Positions 44,340 through 53,788 are shown, numbered from the stretch's first letter. The stretch is 64,000 nt of DNA from Terrisporobacter othiniensis (GCF_000808015.1 NZ_JWHR01000133.1:1-64000), one strand, 5' to 3'. Numbers and translations: made by a program. Notes: a model not told the origin generated them from the letters alone.

Positions 44340-45623
44340 TTACATAAATAATCCTTTTACAGTTTCAGCAAATGATAATAATGAACGATAGCTTATAGCT
44401 AAAGTTACACATAATATACATAGTCCTAATACATTATTCCAAAGCTTATTCTTATATTCTCCTAAGTCCTTATGATTTAATACATATATTAAGAATATTG
44501 CGATAATTGGTAATATTATAGCATTTGCTGCTTGAGCAACTAATATAAGTTCTGTTGGACTTGCAGACATTCCAAGAGCACTAAGTACAATACCTACCCC
44601 AAGAACTATCATCCAAACTATCTTGAACTTCATACTTTTCATATCTTTTTCATATCCAAGAGCACCTGTTGTAGCAAACGCTGCTGAAAGTGGTGCTGTA
44701 ATTGCAGAAGTAAAACCTGCTGCAAATAATCCTATACCAAAGAACCATTTAGCCCATGACCCAAGAAGTGGTTCTAGTTGCTGTGCCATAACTGCTCCAC
44801 TATCTACTGCTACACCAGTTCCATGGAAAGATGCTGATGCTGAAATGATTACAGCCATAGATATAAGTCCACCAAGTCCTATAGATATAATTGTATCTAT
44901 TCTTGCATTTTTTAGATCTTCTTTTTTAGTCCATCTTTCAGACACTGAAGATGCATGTAAAAATAAATTATAAGGAACTACTGTTGTCCCAATAAGACCT
45001 ACTATAGTTAACCAGTCATTTGCTCCTGCACTTGGTACAAACATACCTTTTATTATTGCTCCTAAATCTGGTTTTGAAACTATGGCAGTAGTAAAGAATG
45101 TTACACTCATAACTAAAACTAATCCGATTAATATTTTTTCTATCTTTTTATAATTCCCTGACCAAAGTAATGCAAATGCAACTACACCTAGTAACGGTGC
45201 CCATATAGTATTTGGAACCTGTGGTATTAATGTTGAAAGTCCCATAGAACCACCAACTAAGTTACCTGTTTCATAAGCTATATTTCCTAAAAATATGGCA
45301 ACTATTACAATTCCTACTGCTATTGTTTTTAATGTTTTACTAGAAATTTTTTCTCTAACATTTTCTCCTAAGCCTTTTTGCGTTATTATTCCAAGCCTTG
45401 CAGCCATCTCTTGGAATATAATTGTGGCAATTGTTGAAAATAACATTGCCCAAAGTAGAGTATATCCACTACTTGCACCTGATTTTGTACAAGTTGTTAT
45501 TGTTCCTGGTCCTATAAATCCAGCTGCTATTAATGCCCCTGGACCTATGTTTTTTAATCTTTCTTTAAGTTTACTTTCTTTTTTGACGATTGTTTCAATT
45601 GAACTATCTTTTAAAACTTCCAT
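44340..45623 (-). CDS. NRAMP-family transporter of the 5-oxoproline cluster (YcsG-like)
   Basis: The 427-residue protein has eleven to twelve membrane segments and the NRAMP-like opening GPGALIAAGFIGPGTITTCTKSG, where metal transporters carry the DPGN motif. That metal-binding motif is not preserved here, as in YcsG of B. subtilis, which sits in the equivalent ycsF-ycsI-kip cluster. It closes the cluster, about 30 bases downstream of pxpA. The altered site suggests a substrate other than Mn2+/Fe2+, possibly 5-oxoproline, which is inference. I take the second ATG (45623) as start, spaced from GGGGGA better than the first (45629). Confidence 0.85.
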   Translation of the reverse strand: MEVLKDSSIETIVKKESKLKERLKNIGPGALIAAGFIGPGTITTCTKSGASSGYTLLWAMLFSTIATIIFQEMAARLGIITQKGLGENVREKISSKTLKTIAVGIVIVAIFLGNIAYETGNLVGGSMGLSTLIPQVPNTIWAPLLGVVAFALLWSGNYKKIEKILIGLVLVMSVTFFTTAIVSKPDLGAIIKGMFVPSAGANDWLTIVGLIGTTVVPYNLFLHASSVSERWTKKEDLKNARIDTIISIGLGGLISMAVIISASASFHGTGVAVDSGAVMAQQLEPLLGSWAKWFFGIGLFAAGFTSAITAPLSAAFATTGALGYEKDMKSMKFKIVWMIVLGVGIVLSALGMSASPTELILVAQAANAIILPIIAIFLIYVLNHKDLGEYKNKLWNNVLGLCILCVTLAISYRSLLSFAETVKGLFM

Positions 45624-45656
45624 TTCCATTCCCCCTTCTAAATTTTTAAAATAAGA

Positions 45657-46424
45657 TTATAAGACCTGAGATAATGGTTTTATCTCTATATTTTCTTCTT
45701 TTAATTTTTTATTTATTTTTTTTACAAACTCCAAAGCTTTTATTCCATCTCCATGAACACAAATAGAATCAGCTTTTATATATATTTTTTTTCCACTTAT
45801 AGTTTTCACTTGTTTTTTTGTTATCATATCTATTACTCTGTTCATTGCTTCTTCTTCATCAGTTATTACAGCACCCTCTTTTTTTCGACTTACTAAAGAA
45901 CCATCTTCTTCATAAGCTCTATCTGCAAAAACTTCATTTGCACATTTAAGACCTATCTCTTCTCCAGCTCTAACTAGCTCACTTCCACTTAATCCAAGCA
46001 ATATTATTTTTTTGTCAAATTCATATATACCCTCACATATAGCTTTGGCTAAGCTATAGTCTTTAGCTGCCATATTATATAATGCTCCATGAGGTTTTAC
46101 ATGATTAAGCTTTACATTTTTACTTTTACAAAATCCATATAATGCCCCTATTTGGTATTTTGTATATGCTTTAGCTTCCTCTAAAGAAATATCCATATTT
46201 CTTCTACCAAACCCCATCAAATCTAAAAATCCTGGATGAGCTCCAATAGATACATTATTTCCCTTTGCTAATGCTACTGTTTTTTCCATAACAACTGGAT
46301 CTGATGCATGAAAAGCACAAGCTATATTTACAGAAGAAACATATTTAATAACTTCTTCATCTAATCCTAATTTATATCTTCCGAAACTTTCCCCTAAGTC
46401 ACAATTTAAGTCTACTCTATACAT
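45657..46424 (-). CDS. pxpA: 5-oxoprolinase subunit A
   Basis: PxpA (LamB/YcsF family) with PxpB and PxpC hydrolyses 5-oxoproline to glutamate using ATP. The 255-residue product shows the family blocks [70 protein letters not shown] and ICVHGDG. The ATG at 46424 follows GGGAG. It lies 23 bases downstream of the DUF1445 gene in a continuous operon with pxpB and pxpC. Confidence 0.96.
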   Translation of the reverse strand: MYRVDLNCDLGESFGRYKLGLDEEVIKYVSSVNIACAFHASDPVVMEKTVALAKGNNVSIGAHPGFLDLMGFGRRNMDISLEEAKAYTKYQIGALYGFCKSKNVKLNHVKPHGALYNMAAKDYSLAKAICEGIYEFDKKIILLGLSGSELVRAGEEIGLKCANEVFADRAYEEDGSLVSRKKEGAVITDEEEAMNRVIDMITKKQVKTISGKKIYIKADSICVHGDGIKALEFVKKINKKLKEENIEIKPLSQVL

Positions 46425-46446
46425 AACATCATCTCCCAAAATACTT

Positions 46447-47232
46447 CTATTCCTTTAAATCTTCATTTTTAATATCCGTAATTAACATATGTCCTGGTGA
46501 ATGAGTTATAACTATCCTTGGCTTCACATTCATAACTACTGATTGAGGTGTTACACCACAAGGCCAAAATACTGGTACTTCACCATTTTTAATAGTTACA
46601 CTATCTCCAAATTCAGGATTGTTAATATCTTCAATTCCAATTATCCCAGGGTCTCCAATATGGATTGGTGTTCCATGAACCTTTGGAAATTGCTCTGTTA
46701 CTGTAACTGCTTTTATTATTTGCTCATAAGGAATAGGTCTCATACTTACCACCATATTTCCTTTAAATATTCCTGCTTCCTTGCATTCAATATTAGTTTT
46801 ATACATAGGAACATTACAATTTTCACTAATATGCCTTACTTCAATATGATTTTTTATTAATTCTGATTCAAAAGAAAAACTACATCCTATTAAAAAACTA
46901 ACAAAATCTTCTTGCCAAAATTTTTCTACGTCCTCATATTCTCCCCTTAATATCCCATTTTCATATACTCTATACTTTGGAATATCTTTTGCAATATCTA
47001 CATCTTTTGCAATATATTTTAACTTTCTACTCCCTACGTCTGATACTTCTAAAATAGGACATGATTTTGGATTTCTTTGTGTAAACAATAGGAAGTCATA
47101 AGCTAAATCTTTAGGTAAGATTACTAGATTTGCCTGAGCATAACCACTACACATACCAGATGTTGGTTTTGTATACTTACCTTCTCTAATTATTTGTCTA
47201 ACTTTAACTGGTGACTCCTTTGAGTAATCCAT
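46447..47232 (-). CDS. DUF1445/YcsI-family putative hydro-lyase
   Basis: The ATG at 47232 follows GGGGGGA. The 261-residue product matches the D-glutamate cyclase/YcsI (DUF1445) family: [17 protein letters not shown] near the start, FCLG-like [50 protein letters not shown], and FWPCGVTPQ near the end. Members have been linked to D-glutamate cyclase activity, which makes 5-oxo-D-proline; that would feed the neighbouring 5-oxoprolinase. The activity of this copy is not established by sequence. Confidence 0.88.
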   Translation of the reverse strand: MDYSKESPVKVRQIIREGKYTKPTSGMCSGYAQANLVILPKDLAYDFLLFTQRNPKSCPILEVSDVGSRKLKYIAKDVDIAKDIPKYRVYENGILRGEYEDVEKFWQEDFVSFLIGCSFSFESELIKNHIEVRHISENCNVPMYKTNIECKEAGIFKGNMVVSMRPIPYEQIIKAVTVTEQFPKVHGTPIHIGDPGIIGIEDINNPEFGDSVTIKNGEVPVFWPCGVTPQSVVMNVKPRIVITHSPGHMLITDIKNEDLKE

Positions 47233-47249
47233 TTTTATTCCCCCCATTT

Positions 47250-48590
47250 TTATCCTAATAATTCCTCTATGAATCCTGTATTTGCTTTACCCTCTACATA
47301 AACTGGATTATTCACAATGGAATATTGAAAATTCACATTTGTTTTAATTCCTCCTACAACTAGTTCATCTAAAGCCATTTTCATTTTTTCTATAGCTTCT
47401 TTTCTATTACATCCGTGAACTATAATTTTACCTATCATAGAATCATAGTTCATGGGAATTTTGTATCCAGAATATACAAATGTATCAACTCTAACTCCAT
47501 TTCCTCCCGGAAGATTAAGTGAAGTAATTTTTCCTGGACATGGTAAGAAATTATCAGCTGGATTTTCAGCATTTATTCTACATTCAATAGCATGTCCTTT
47601 TATTTCTATATCATCTTGTGTAAAAGATAATTTTTCACCATAAGCAATCTTTATCTGCTCTTTAATTAAATCTATTCCTGTAACCATTTCTGTTACTGGA
47701 TGTTCCACTTGAATTCTAGTATTCATTTCAATAAAATAAAAATTAAAATCTTTATCCATTAAAAATTCAATTGTACCTGCATTTTCATAATTTACTGCTT
47801 TAGCCGCTCTAACTGCTATTTCCCCTAGTTTTTGTCTTATTTCACTACTTATTGCTGCTGAAGGTGACTCTTCTATCATTTTTTGATGATTTCTTTGTAT
47901 GGAGCAATCTCTTTCTCCTAAATGAACCACATTTCCATGACTATCACCTAAAATTTGGACTTCTATATGTTTAGGATTTTTAATATATTTTTCCACATAC
48001 ATGGTATTATCATTAAAGGCATTTACTGACTCTATTTGAGCTAAATTAAATAATTTTTCAAAATCAGAATCTTCATCTACTATTCTCATACCCTTTCCTC
48101 CACCTCCAGAGGATGCTTTAACTATGACCGGATATCCTATTTCATCTGCAATTTTCTTACCATCTTCACTTTCAAATACTGGTTCTTTGCTTCCAGGAAC
48201 TACAGGTACACCTGCCTCAATCATAGTATTTCTTGCTTTCGACTTGTTTCCCATTGAATCAATAATTTTACTATCTGGACCAATAAATTTAATATTATTT
48301 TCTTTGCATAAATCTACAAAATCACTTCTTTCAGATAAGAAACCAAAGCCTGGATGTATAGCCTCAGCTCCACTAATTAGAGCTGCTGAAATAATCTTTG
48401 TCATATCTAAATAACTTTCTCTTGAATTTCCTGGCCCAATACATACTTTTTCATCTGCTAAAACTGTGTGAAGTGAATTTTCATCTACTTGCGAATAAAC
48501 TGCCACTGTCTTTATTCCTAAAGTTTTACAGGCTCTAATTATACGAACTGCTATCTCTCCTCTATTTGCAATTAATATCTTATTAAACAT
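47250..48590 (-). CDS. accC: Biotin carboxylase of the 5-oxoproline cluster
   Basis: Biotin carboxylase uses ATP and bicarbonate to carboxylate biotin on BCCP. The 446-residue product is a complete ATP-grasp enzyme: FNKILIANRGEIAVRIIRA, KASSGGGGKGMR, VEKYIKNPKHIEVQILGD, RDCSIQRNHQKMIEESPS and EMNTRIQVEHPVTEM. No carboxyltransferase genes for acetyl-CoA carboxylase are nearby; instead pxpC, a biotin-dependent-carboxyltransferase-like protein, is two genes upstream. This copy therefore probably serves the 5-oxoproline complex rather than fatty acid synthesis. Confidence 0.93.
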   Translation of the reverse strand: MFNKILIANRGEIAVRIIRACKTLGIKTVAVYSQVDENSLHTVLADEKVCIGPGNSRESYLDMTKIISAALISGAEAIHPGFGFLSERSDFVDLCKENNIKFIGPDSKIIDSMGNKSKARNTMIEAGVPVVPGSKEPVFESEDGKKIADEIGYPVIVKASSGGGGKGMRIVDEDSDFEKLFNLAQIESVNAFNDNTMYVEKYIKNPKHIEVQILGDSHGNVVHLGERDCSIQRNHQKMIEESPSAAISSEIRQKLGEIAVRAAKAVNYENAGTIEFLMDKDFNFYFIEMNTRIQVEHPVTEMVTGIDLIKEQIKIAYGEKLSFTQDDIEIKGHAIECRINAENPADNFLPCPGKITSLNLPGGNGVRVDTFVYSGYKIPMNYDSMIGKIIVHGCNRKEAIEKMKMALDELVVGGIKTNVNFQYSIVNNPVYVEGKANTGFIEELLG

Positions 48591-48606
48591 AACTATTCTC
48601 CCATAA

Positions 48607-49044
48607 TTAAAGTACTTTTATTTTTACTAAATCCTGTCCATATTCAACAGTGTCATTATTATTAATTAAAATCTCCTCAACTATTCCATCATAGTTACAT
48701 TTCACTTCATTCATAACTTTCATAACTTCAATGATTCCTATTACCTGATCTTTAGATACTTTATCCCCTACATTAATATAAACATCTTCTTCAGGTGATG
48801 GTGAAGTGTAAAAAGTTCCTATAAGCGGAGATTTAATGTACTCAAAATTATCTGGCTCTATTTTGTCAACTTTGTCTTTTATTTTTAAATCCCCATTATC
48901 ATTTTGCGATGATTGCTGTATACATGTAACGTCTTCAGTTTTCTTTTCTATTTTTATTTTTGTATCTCCCTCTTTAAATGAAAACTTTGTAAGCTTAGAT
49001 TTATCTATTGCATCAATTAATTCTAATATTTCTTTAAAATCCAT
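48607..49044 (-). CDS. accB: Biotin carboxyl carrier protein of the 5-oxoproline cluster
   Basis: The 145-residue protein has an N-terminal helical part (MDFKEILELIDAIDKSKLTKF...), a flexible middle, and a C-terminal biotinyl domain (SPLIGTFYTSPSPEEDVYINVGDKV...). The biotin lysine lies in EVMKVMNEV, where E-A/V-M-K-M/L-M is the norm. It is encoded just before the biotin carboxylase, 16 bases away, and after pxpC. A cluster-specific carrier suggests carboxybiotin chemistry in the 5-oxoproline pathway. Confidence 0.93.
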   Translation of the reverse strand: MDFKEILELIDAIDKSKLTKFSFKEGDTKIKIEKKTEDVTCIQQSSQNDNGDLKIKDKVDKIEPDNFEYIKSPLIGTFYTSPSPEEDVYINVGDKVSKDQVIGIIEVMKVMNEVKCNYDGIVEEILINNNDTVEYGQDLVKIKVL

Positions 49045-49069
49045 AATAATGCCCCCTTATGCACATTTA

Positions 49070-50080
49070 CTATTTAGTATTTAACAATTTCTCAATTTTC
49101 TTAGATGTATTTCTTGGATTTAATACTTCTATACATGGTCTGTTAATTTCTTTTTTAAGTTCTTTCATTTTCTCTATTTCATCTCTATAAATCTTCTGTG
49201 CTTTTTCTATAGATATTTCTTCAAATCTTATTTTGTCTCCAGTTTTACTTTGAGCTAACTTTTCTATATCTACAGAAATAACAGTTGCAATTTTTGTATA
49301 TCCACCTGTTGTCTGTCTATCACTCAACATAATAATTGGCTTTCCATGGGAAGGTACTTGTATTGAGCCTAGAACTATTCCATCAGATATTATATCTGCC
49401 GAGCTCTTATGCTCTATTTCTGGACCATCTAGCCGACATCCCATCCTGTCAAATTCCTTTGTCACTTCATATTTTTCATTTAAAAATGTAATAATTCCTT
49501 TATTCGTAAAAGCATCATCTTGAGGCCCTAATATTACCCTCAAAACAATTTCTTGTTCTTCCCTCAACTTAAAATCTAATCTTCTAGATAAGTAATTTGT
49601 TAAATAAGTCTTTGGTGAAGAAAATTTAATAAAATCTCCTTCTTTTAAAGCTCTTCCTTTATATCCACCTAAAGAGCACTTCACATTCGTTGATTTACTA
49701 CCCATTACTTTTTCAATCTCTAGTCCTCCGCAAAAAGCTATATATGCTCTAGCTCCTGTTTTTGCATTTTCAAAAGACAAAACGTCATCTTTATTAACAA
49801 ATATAGCTTTGTACATTGATACTTCTTTTCCATTTAACTTTGGATTTAAATCTCCACCAGTTATAGCTATGAAATTTTCTTCAGTAAATTTTATTTTTGG
49901 TCCAATTAAAGTTATTTCAAGTCCAGCCTCATCTTCTTTATTGCCTACTAAAAGGTTTCCAATTGCTAAAGACCTTTTGTCCATAGCTCCGCATACAGAA
50001 AACCCCAAGTCCTGATATCCTATTCTTCCAAAATCTTGTACAGAAGTATATAGGCCAGATTGTTGTATTTTAATTCCCAA
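49070..50080 (-). CDS. pxpC: 5-oxoprolinase subunit C (biotin-dependent carboxyltransferase-like)
   Basis: PxpC (KipA/AHS2 domain) is related to a domain of urea amidolyase that handles carboxylated urea. The 336-residue product opens MGIKIQQSGLYTSVQDFGRIGYQDLGFSVCGAMDKRS and contains ITGGDLNPKLNG, GYKGRALKEGD, YEVTKEFDRMGCRLDGP and IQVPSHGKPIIMLSDRQTTGGY, all family blocks. The start is a TTG (50080) behind GGGAG, two bases after the pxpB stop. It pairs with PxpB to form the PxpBC complex. Confidence 0.95.
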   Translation of the reverse strand: MGIKIQQSGLYTSVQDFGRIGYQDLGFSVCGAMDKRSLAIGNLLVGNKEDEAGLEITLIGPKIKFTEENFIAITGGDLNPKLNGKEVSMYKAIFVNKDDVLSFENAKTGARAYIAFCGGLEIEKVMGSKSTNVKCSLGGYKGRALKEGDFIKFSSPKTYLTNYLSRRLDFKLREEQEIVLRVILGPQDDAFTNKGIITFLNEKYEVTKEFDRMGCRLDGPEIEHKSSADIISDGIVLGSIQVPSHGKPIIMLSDRQTTGGYTKIATVISVDIEKLAQSKTGDKIRFEEISIEKAQKIYRDEIEKMKELKKEINRPCIEVLNPRNTSKKIEKLLNTK

Positions 50081-50082
50081 CT

Positions 50083-50802
50083 CTATGCACTCCCTTCAAC
50101 CACATTACATTTATATATTCCCTTGTCTACCAAGTCTTTTATTTTGTAATATTCTTTTTTATCTATTGGCCTAAATTTTATATAATCTCCTGCCTCATAT
50201 AAAATCGGATTATTTCTATTTAAATCATATGGTTTTAGAGGTGTTCTACCTATAATCCTCCATCCTCCTGGGGATGCTAAAGGATAAATCCCTGTCTGTT
50301 TTCCACCAATTCCAACAGCTCCTGCTTCTAATTTTAATCTCGGATTATTTAATCTTGGTGTAACTAAACTTTCATCCATCCCTCCTAAGTATGCAAACCC
50401 TGGTAAAAATCCCAGCATATATATTAAGTATTCTTTTGCACTGTGTAACTTAATAATTTCGTCTTTTGATAATTTTGTATACTCACTTACAAAATCTAAA
50501 TCTTCTCCAAATTCTTCATCATAACAAACTGGAATTTCTATAATCTTTCTTATTCCATTGTCTTCTACATCTATTGTTTTAAGTAGATTAGTTATTATAT
50601 CTTTTACCTCACTAAAAAATAATTTTGCCGGGTCATAATAAATCAATAGCGCCTTAAATGATGGCACTGTTTCTACTATTCCATCTATATTTAATGATTT
50701 AATTTTTTTATTAAAAACTTTGATTTTATTATTAATTTCATAATTAATCTCTTCGCCAAATTCTAAAGATAAGGCTGAGTCTCCAACTGGTAAACATTTC
50801 AT
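50083..50802 (-). CDS. pxpB: 5-oxoprolinase subunit B
   Basis: PxpB (KipI/AHS1 domain) forms the ATP-using half of 5-oxoprolinase with PxpC; the B. subtilis homologue KipI also inhibits the sporulation kinase KinA. The 239-residue product starts MKCLPVGDSALSLEFG at the ATG at 50802, behind GGAGGTGGG. It contains EIPVCYDEEFGEDLDFV, YLIYMLGFLPGFAYLGG, RLNNPRLKLEAGAVGIGGKQTGIYPLASPGGWRIIG. It is the first gene of the cluster. Confidence 0.95.
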   Translation of the reverse strand: MKCLPVGDSALSLEFGEEINYEINNKIKVFNKKIKSLNIDGIVETVPSFKALLIYYDPAKLFFSEVKDIITNLLKTIDVEDNGIRKIIEIPVCYDEEFGEDLDFVSEYTKLSKDEIIKLHSAKEYLIYMLGFLPGFAYLGGMDESLVTPRLNNPRLKLEAGAVGIGGKQTGIYPLASPGGWRIIGRTPLKPYDLNRNNPILYEAGDYIKFRPIDKKEYYKIKDLVDKGIYKCNVVEGSA

Positions 50803-51437
50803 TATCCCACCTCCATTATGATTCATAATCAATGTCACATATCAAAACATACCTATATTTACCATATTCACCTTAGTATGAATTGTATCTCACAGCCTCT
50901 TTTTTTGCAACACTTTTTTTAAAACTTGCATAATATTCTTTAATCATCAATAGTATTTTTTCTTATCATATATGCAAACCTTAGTTTTTTAAGTATTTAA
51001 GATGTTTCATTTTATAATATTTTCATTTTATTTCCCGTATACTTTTGCATACACAGATTGTTTTCATTCATATATGTTACATTTCGAACATTTAATTTCA
51101 TTTGTTTGAAAATTCCGTAATCTAATCATTTTGAATGATAATTCTATTTTTCTTCAAAATAAAACCATAGAATATCCAACCAATGGATTATTCTATGGTT
51201 TAATATACATTTATACCACTTCTTTTTTACGTGAATCAAGTTTGTAAACCACCTCTACATCTTCCTTTATATATATTTTTACGCAAAAATAATCAAACTT
51301 TATAACACACTAAATAAATCTAGTGTGCTATAAAATTTGGTCCTGCCTACACTATCAATAACATGTCAAATCAATTTATTATCCAGCTGTAACTATACAA
51401 TATTGTTTTCTCTTTACAATATTAAGACGAAATTTTT
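50803..51437. other. Intergenic region upstream of pxpB
   Basis: About 630 A+T-rich bases without a supported gene. It contains two hairpins: AAACCATAGAATA/TATTCTATGGTTT at about 51165-51203, and TATAGCACACTA/TAGTGTGTTATA at about 51299-51332, which could be terminators for the decayed genes to the right or for lost neighbours. No clear promoter pair or riboswitch was seen. Confidence 0.45.
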
Positions 51438-51782
51438 TTATTTTTCTAATCTATAACCTACTTTAAATATAGTTTTTATTGAATTTTTCAAATCTAACTT
51501 TTCTCTAATTCGTTGAACATATCTATCTACAGTTCTAGTTTCTCCACCATACTCAAATCCCCATACTCTATCTAAAATCGGTTCTCTAAATAGAGCCATA
51601 TTTTTATTTTGTAAAAATAATATTAATAAATCATATTCCTTTGAAGTTAAGTATACCTCTTTATCATTTACTTTAGCTTCTAATCCATATTCCACTGTAA
51701 ACACTTCGTATAATACCAAAGATAAATTTATAGATATTAAATCTCTAATTACCGATTCATCTTCAACAACTAATATTCTCAT
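51438..51782 (-). pseudogene. Response regulator with internally deleted receiver domain
   Basis: The 114-residue frame starts like an OmpR-family receiver (MRILVVEDESVIRDLISINL...EYGLEA) and then jumps directly into the winged-helix output domain (KVNDKEVYLTSKEYDLLILF...TRTVDRYVQRIREKL...VGYRLEK). About 90-100 residues, including the phospho-acceptor aspartate and the switch Thr/Lys, are gone. A normal member has about 225 residues. The DNA-binding half is intact, so it might still bind DNA constitutively, but no sensor kinase is present and the neighbouring DNA is decayed. The start has GGAGG. Confidence 0.8.
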
Positions 51783-51789
51783 TAGCTGA

Positions 51790-52250
51790 CCTCCTTATTT
51801 GAATTACGTCTATAATTAGTTATAAATTTTCCATTATAATCAATGATAATAATAAATTTATTGTTATAACCATTTTTATTAATAAAAGTGCAAACTCTAT
51901 AATTTGTTTTAACACCACAGTTACCACTCAAGTCATTTTTATACCAACTTATATTTCATTTATAGTCATCATTATTAATTCCACCTCTGTAGATATTGAT
52001 ATAAACTTGAGAGTTCTTACTATCCATATCCATATCAATATCTAATAATTTTTTTTAAATATAAGTATCAATTTTTATAGCCTCATTTCTATTAATCAAA
52101 TTTATTTATTTTTTCTTCTACTTTTTTAGCATCATAAGTGTATTCTTTACCTTCTTCATTTGTTCATATATAGTTTATAACTTTTTCATGTTCTTTTTTC
52201 TTTATCTTTACTTTGTCTATACTTTCTTTTCATGCCCAGCCTCCACTGTT
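51790..52250 (-). pseudogene. Decayed gene of unknown function
   Basis: Reading leftward, coherent protein-like stretches are broken by several stops, many of them TGA: KESIDKVKIKKKEHEKVINYI, TNEEGKEYTYDAKKVEEKIN, KKLLDIDMDMDSKNSQVYIN, IYRGGINNDDYK, NISWYKNDLSGNCGVKTNYR and FIIIIDYNGKFITNY. The order suggests one former reading frame of about 150 residues with a repeat-like or secreted character. I do not recognise the family. TGA at positions where Trp would fit (Y-K-TGA-N, Y-I-TGA-T) suggests TGG to TGA decay rather than selenocysteine. It ends at the ribosome site of the truncated response regulator. Confidence 0.5.
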
Positions 52251-52436
52251 ATTAATTTTCTTATACACTTATATTAATCGCGAGAGGTTTTGCTTTTTTA
52301 TTTATGTTGTTTCAAAGTTGTAAAATTTGTAGTCTTTATACAAAAATATCTTTTATTGTAATAAAGTTCATAAAATAAATAATAAGCTTGATTATAAACA
52401 TAAATTATTATATTATATTACTTAACAATATAAATT

Positions 52437-52533
52437 CCCGAAGGGGAGTAGCTTTCACATGTGTGATAATCAACCGTCATTACGGATAATATCCCGGTTG
52501 ATTAGCAAGGTAAAACTTGTTAGCAAGACCTTC
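52437..52533 (+). promoter_or_regulatory. yybP-ykoY manganese riboswitch
   Basis: The aptamer reads CGAAGGGGAGTAGC, then CAACCGTCATTACGG, CCCGGTTG, and ends AGCAAGACCTTC. GGGGAGTAGC and AGCAAGACC are the signature ends, and CGAAGG pairs with CCTTC(A)G to close P1. The same CCTTCAG is the 5' arm of the following terminator, so Mn2+ binding should stabilise P1 and switch the downstream gene on. Confidence 0.93.
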
Positions 52534-52583
52534 AGAAAAATATTCATTCCATACTCATGAATGTTTTTCTGAAGGTCTTTTTA
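52526..52583 (+). terminator. Terminator of the manganese riboswitch
   Basis: GACCTTCAGAAAAA and TTTTTCTGAAGGTC pair, extended by TATTCAT/ATGAATG, then TTTTT. Its left arm overlaps the P1 arm of the aptamer. Confidence 0.92.
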
Positions 52584-52605
52584 ATTATTTACGAAGGAGA
52601 TTAAT

Positions 52606-53736
52606 ATGAAAAAATTTAAAGAAGAATTTATAAAGTCTGTAAGATATATAATACCTATATGCATTATATTTATAGGAATACTTGCACTCAAAAACTACAG
52701 CCATATAGCTAGTTTTTTTAGTAGTAATTTCACAGTACTTAACGATTTACTTGCACCATTTTTCATAGGTTTTATAATAGCATATATGCTTAATCAACCT
52801 ATGAAAAAATTAGAGGAAAAGTTTAAGTTAAAAAGAGGAATTTCAATTTTAATTATTTATGGAGTAGCATTAATTATATTAGTATTTGCATGGTTATTTA
52901 TTATTCCAGTTATAAAATCCAATATTGATGAACTAGTTCTTTCTATTCCAAATGGTATAGATCAAGCCCAGAATTTAATTAATAATATTTCATCACATTC
53001 TAAATTTGATATAAATAACCCTAATATCAAAAGTCAAATTAATGATTTTATTACCAAAGTTCTAGTTCCATTATCAACATTTACAGCGTCCACTGTAAGT
53101 AATTTTATTATCAATTTGATGAGTACCATAGTGTCTTACACTATAAATATTGTTCTTGGATTAGTTATATCAGTTTATCTACTTTTATCAAAAGAAAAAT
53201 ATATTAAAGTTGTAAGTTTATTTTTCAAAAAAATATTAAAACAACATTACTTTAAAGTTAAAGAGTTTATTAATATCTTAGATAATAATATTGGAATATA
53301 TATAATGGCAAAAGCTATGGATTCTACTATTTACGGAATTATATGCACTATTGTTCTTGCATTAGTAGGTTCAAAATATGCTATATTTATAGGAATAATC
53401 GCAGGTATGACTAATATGATTCCTTTCTTCGGACCTATACTAGGTACTGTTATAGCTGTTGTTGCCAACTTATTCTTCTCTATCGATAAAGCTATCTTAG
53501 TTTTAGTAGTTATGATAGTTGTTCAACAATTAGAGAGCGCTATATTGGAGCCTCATTTTGTCGGAAAACAAGTTGGTGTCCCACCAATACTTACAATATT
53601 TGCTGTAACATTCGCCGGAAAATATACAGGATTTTTAGGTATACTATTAGCAGTACCAGTCACTGGAGTATTATTAGTTTATTTTAAAAGATATATTTAT
53701 AATAAAAAAGAAGATAACTTATGTGATACTTTATAA
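52606..53736 (+). CDS. AI-2E/PerM-family transporter under manganese riboswitch
   Basis: The 376-residue membrane protein belongs to the AI-2E/UPF0118 (PerM, YtvI) family: seven to eight hydrophobic segments, an early FIIAYMLNQPMKKLEEKFKLKRG block, GLVISVYLLLSKEKY, and the C-terminal GMTNMIPFFGPILGTVIAV...QQLESAILEPHFVGKQVGVPPI signature. Members include the AI-2 exporter TqsA and Na+/H+ antiporters; most are unassigned. Its leader is a complete manganese riboswitch with terminator, which predicts induction by Mn2+ and thus a role in Mn2+ export or envelope response. The start has GAAGGAG. Confidence 0.92.
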   Translation: MKKFKEEFIKSVRYIIPICIIFIGILALKNYSHIASFFSSNFTVLNDLLAPFFIGFIIAYMLNQPMKKLEEKFKLKRGISILIIYGVALIILVFAWLFIIPVIKSNIDELVLSIPNGIDQAQNLINNISSHSKFDINNPNIKSQINDFITKVLVPLSTFTASTVSNFIINLMSTIVSYTINIVLGLVISVYLLLSKEKYIKVVSLFFKKILKQHYFKVKEFINILDNNIGIYIMAKAMDSTIYGIICTIVLALVGSKYAIFIGIIAGMTNMIPFFGPILGTVIAVVANLFFSIDKAILVLVVMIVVQQLESAILEPHFVGKQVGVPPILTIFAVTFAGKYTGFLGILLAVPVTGVLLVYFKRYIYNKKEDNLCDTL

Positions 53737-53739
53737 AAG

Positions 53740-53788
53740 TAAAAAAACCTTAGAATATGTTTTATTAACTATTCTAAGGTCTTTTTTA
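53740..53788. terminator. Bidirectional terminator between the AI-2E gene and thiC
   Basis: AAAAAACCTTAGAATA pairs with TATTCTAAGGTCTTTTTT around a 12-base loop, serving converging transcripts. Confidence 0.88.

Noticed and set aside
47250..49044. accB/accC as part of acetyl-CoA carboxylase
   Set aside because: No accA/accD genes are adjacent, and the pair is embedded between pxpC and the DUF1445/pxpA genes.
51790..52250. In-frame TGA codons as selenocysteines
   Set aside because: Several TGAs and a TAA occur at positions compatible with Trp or other residues, no Cys/Sec redox motif is present, and the region is otherwise decayed.
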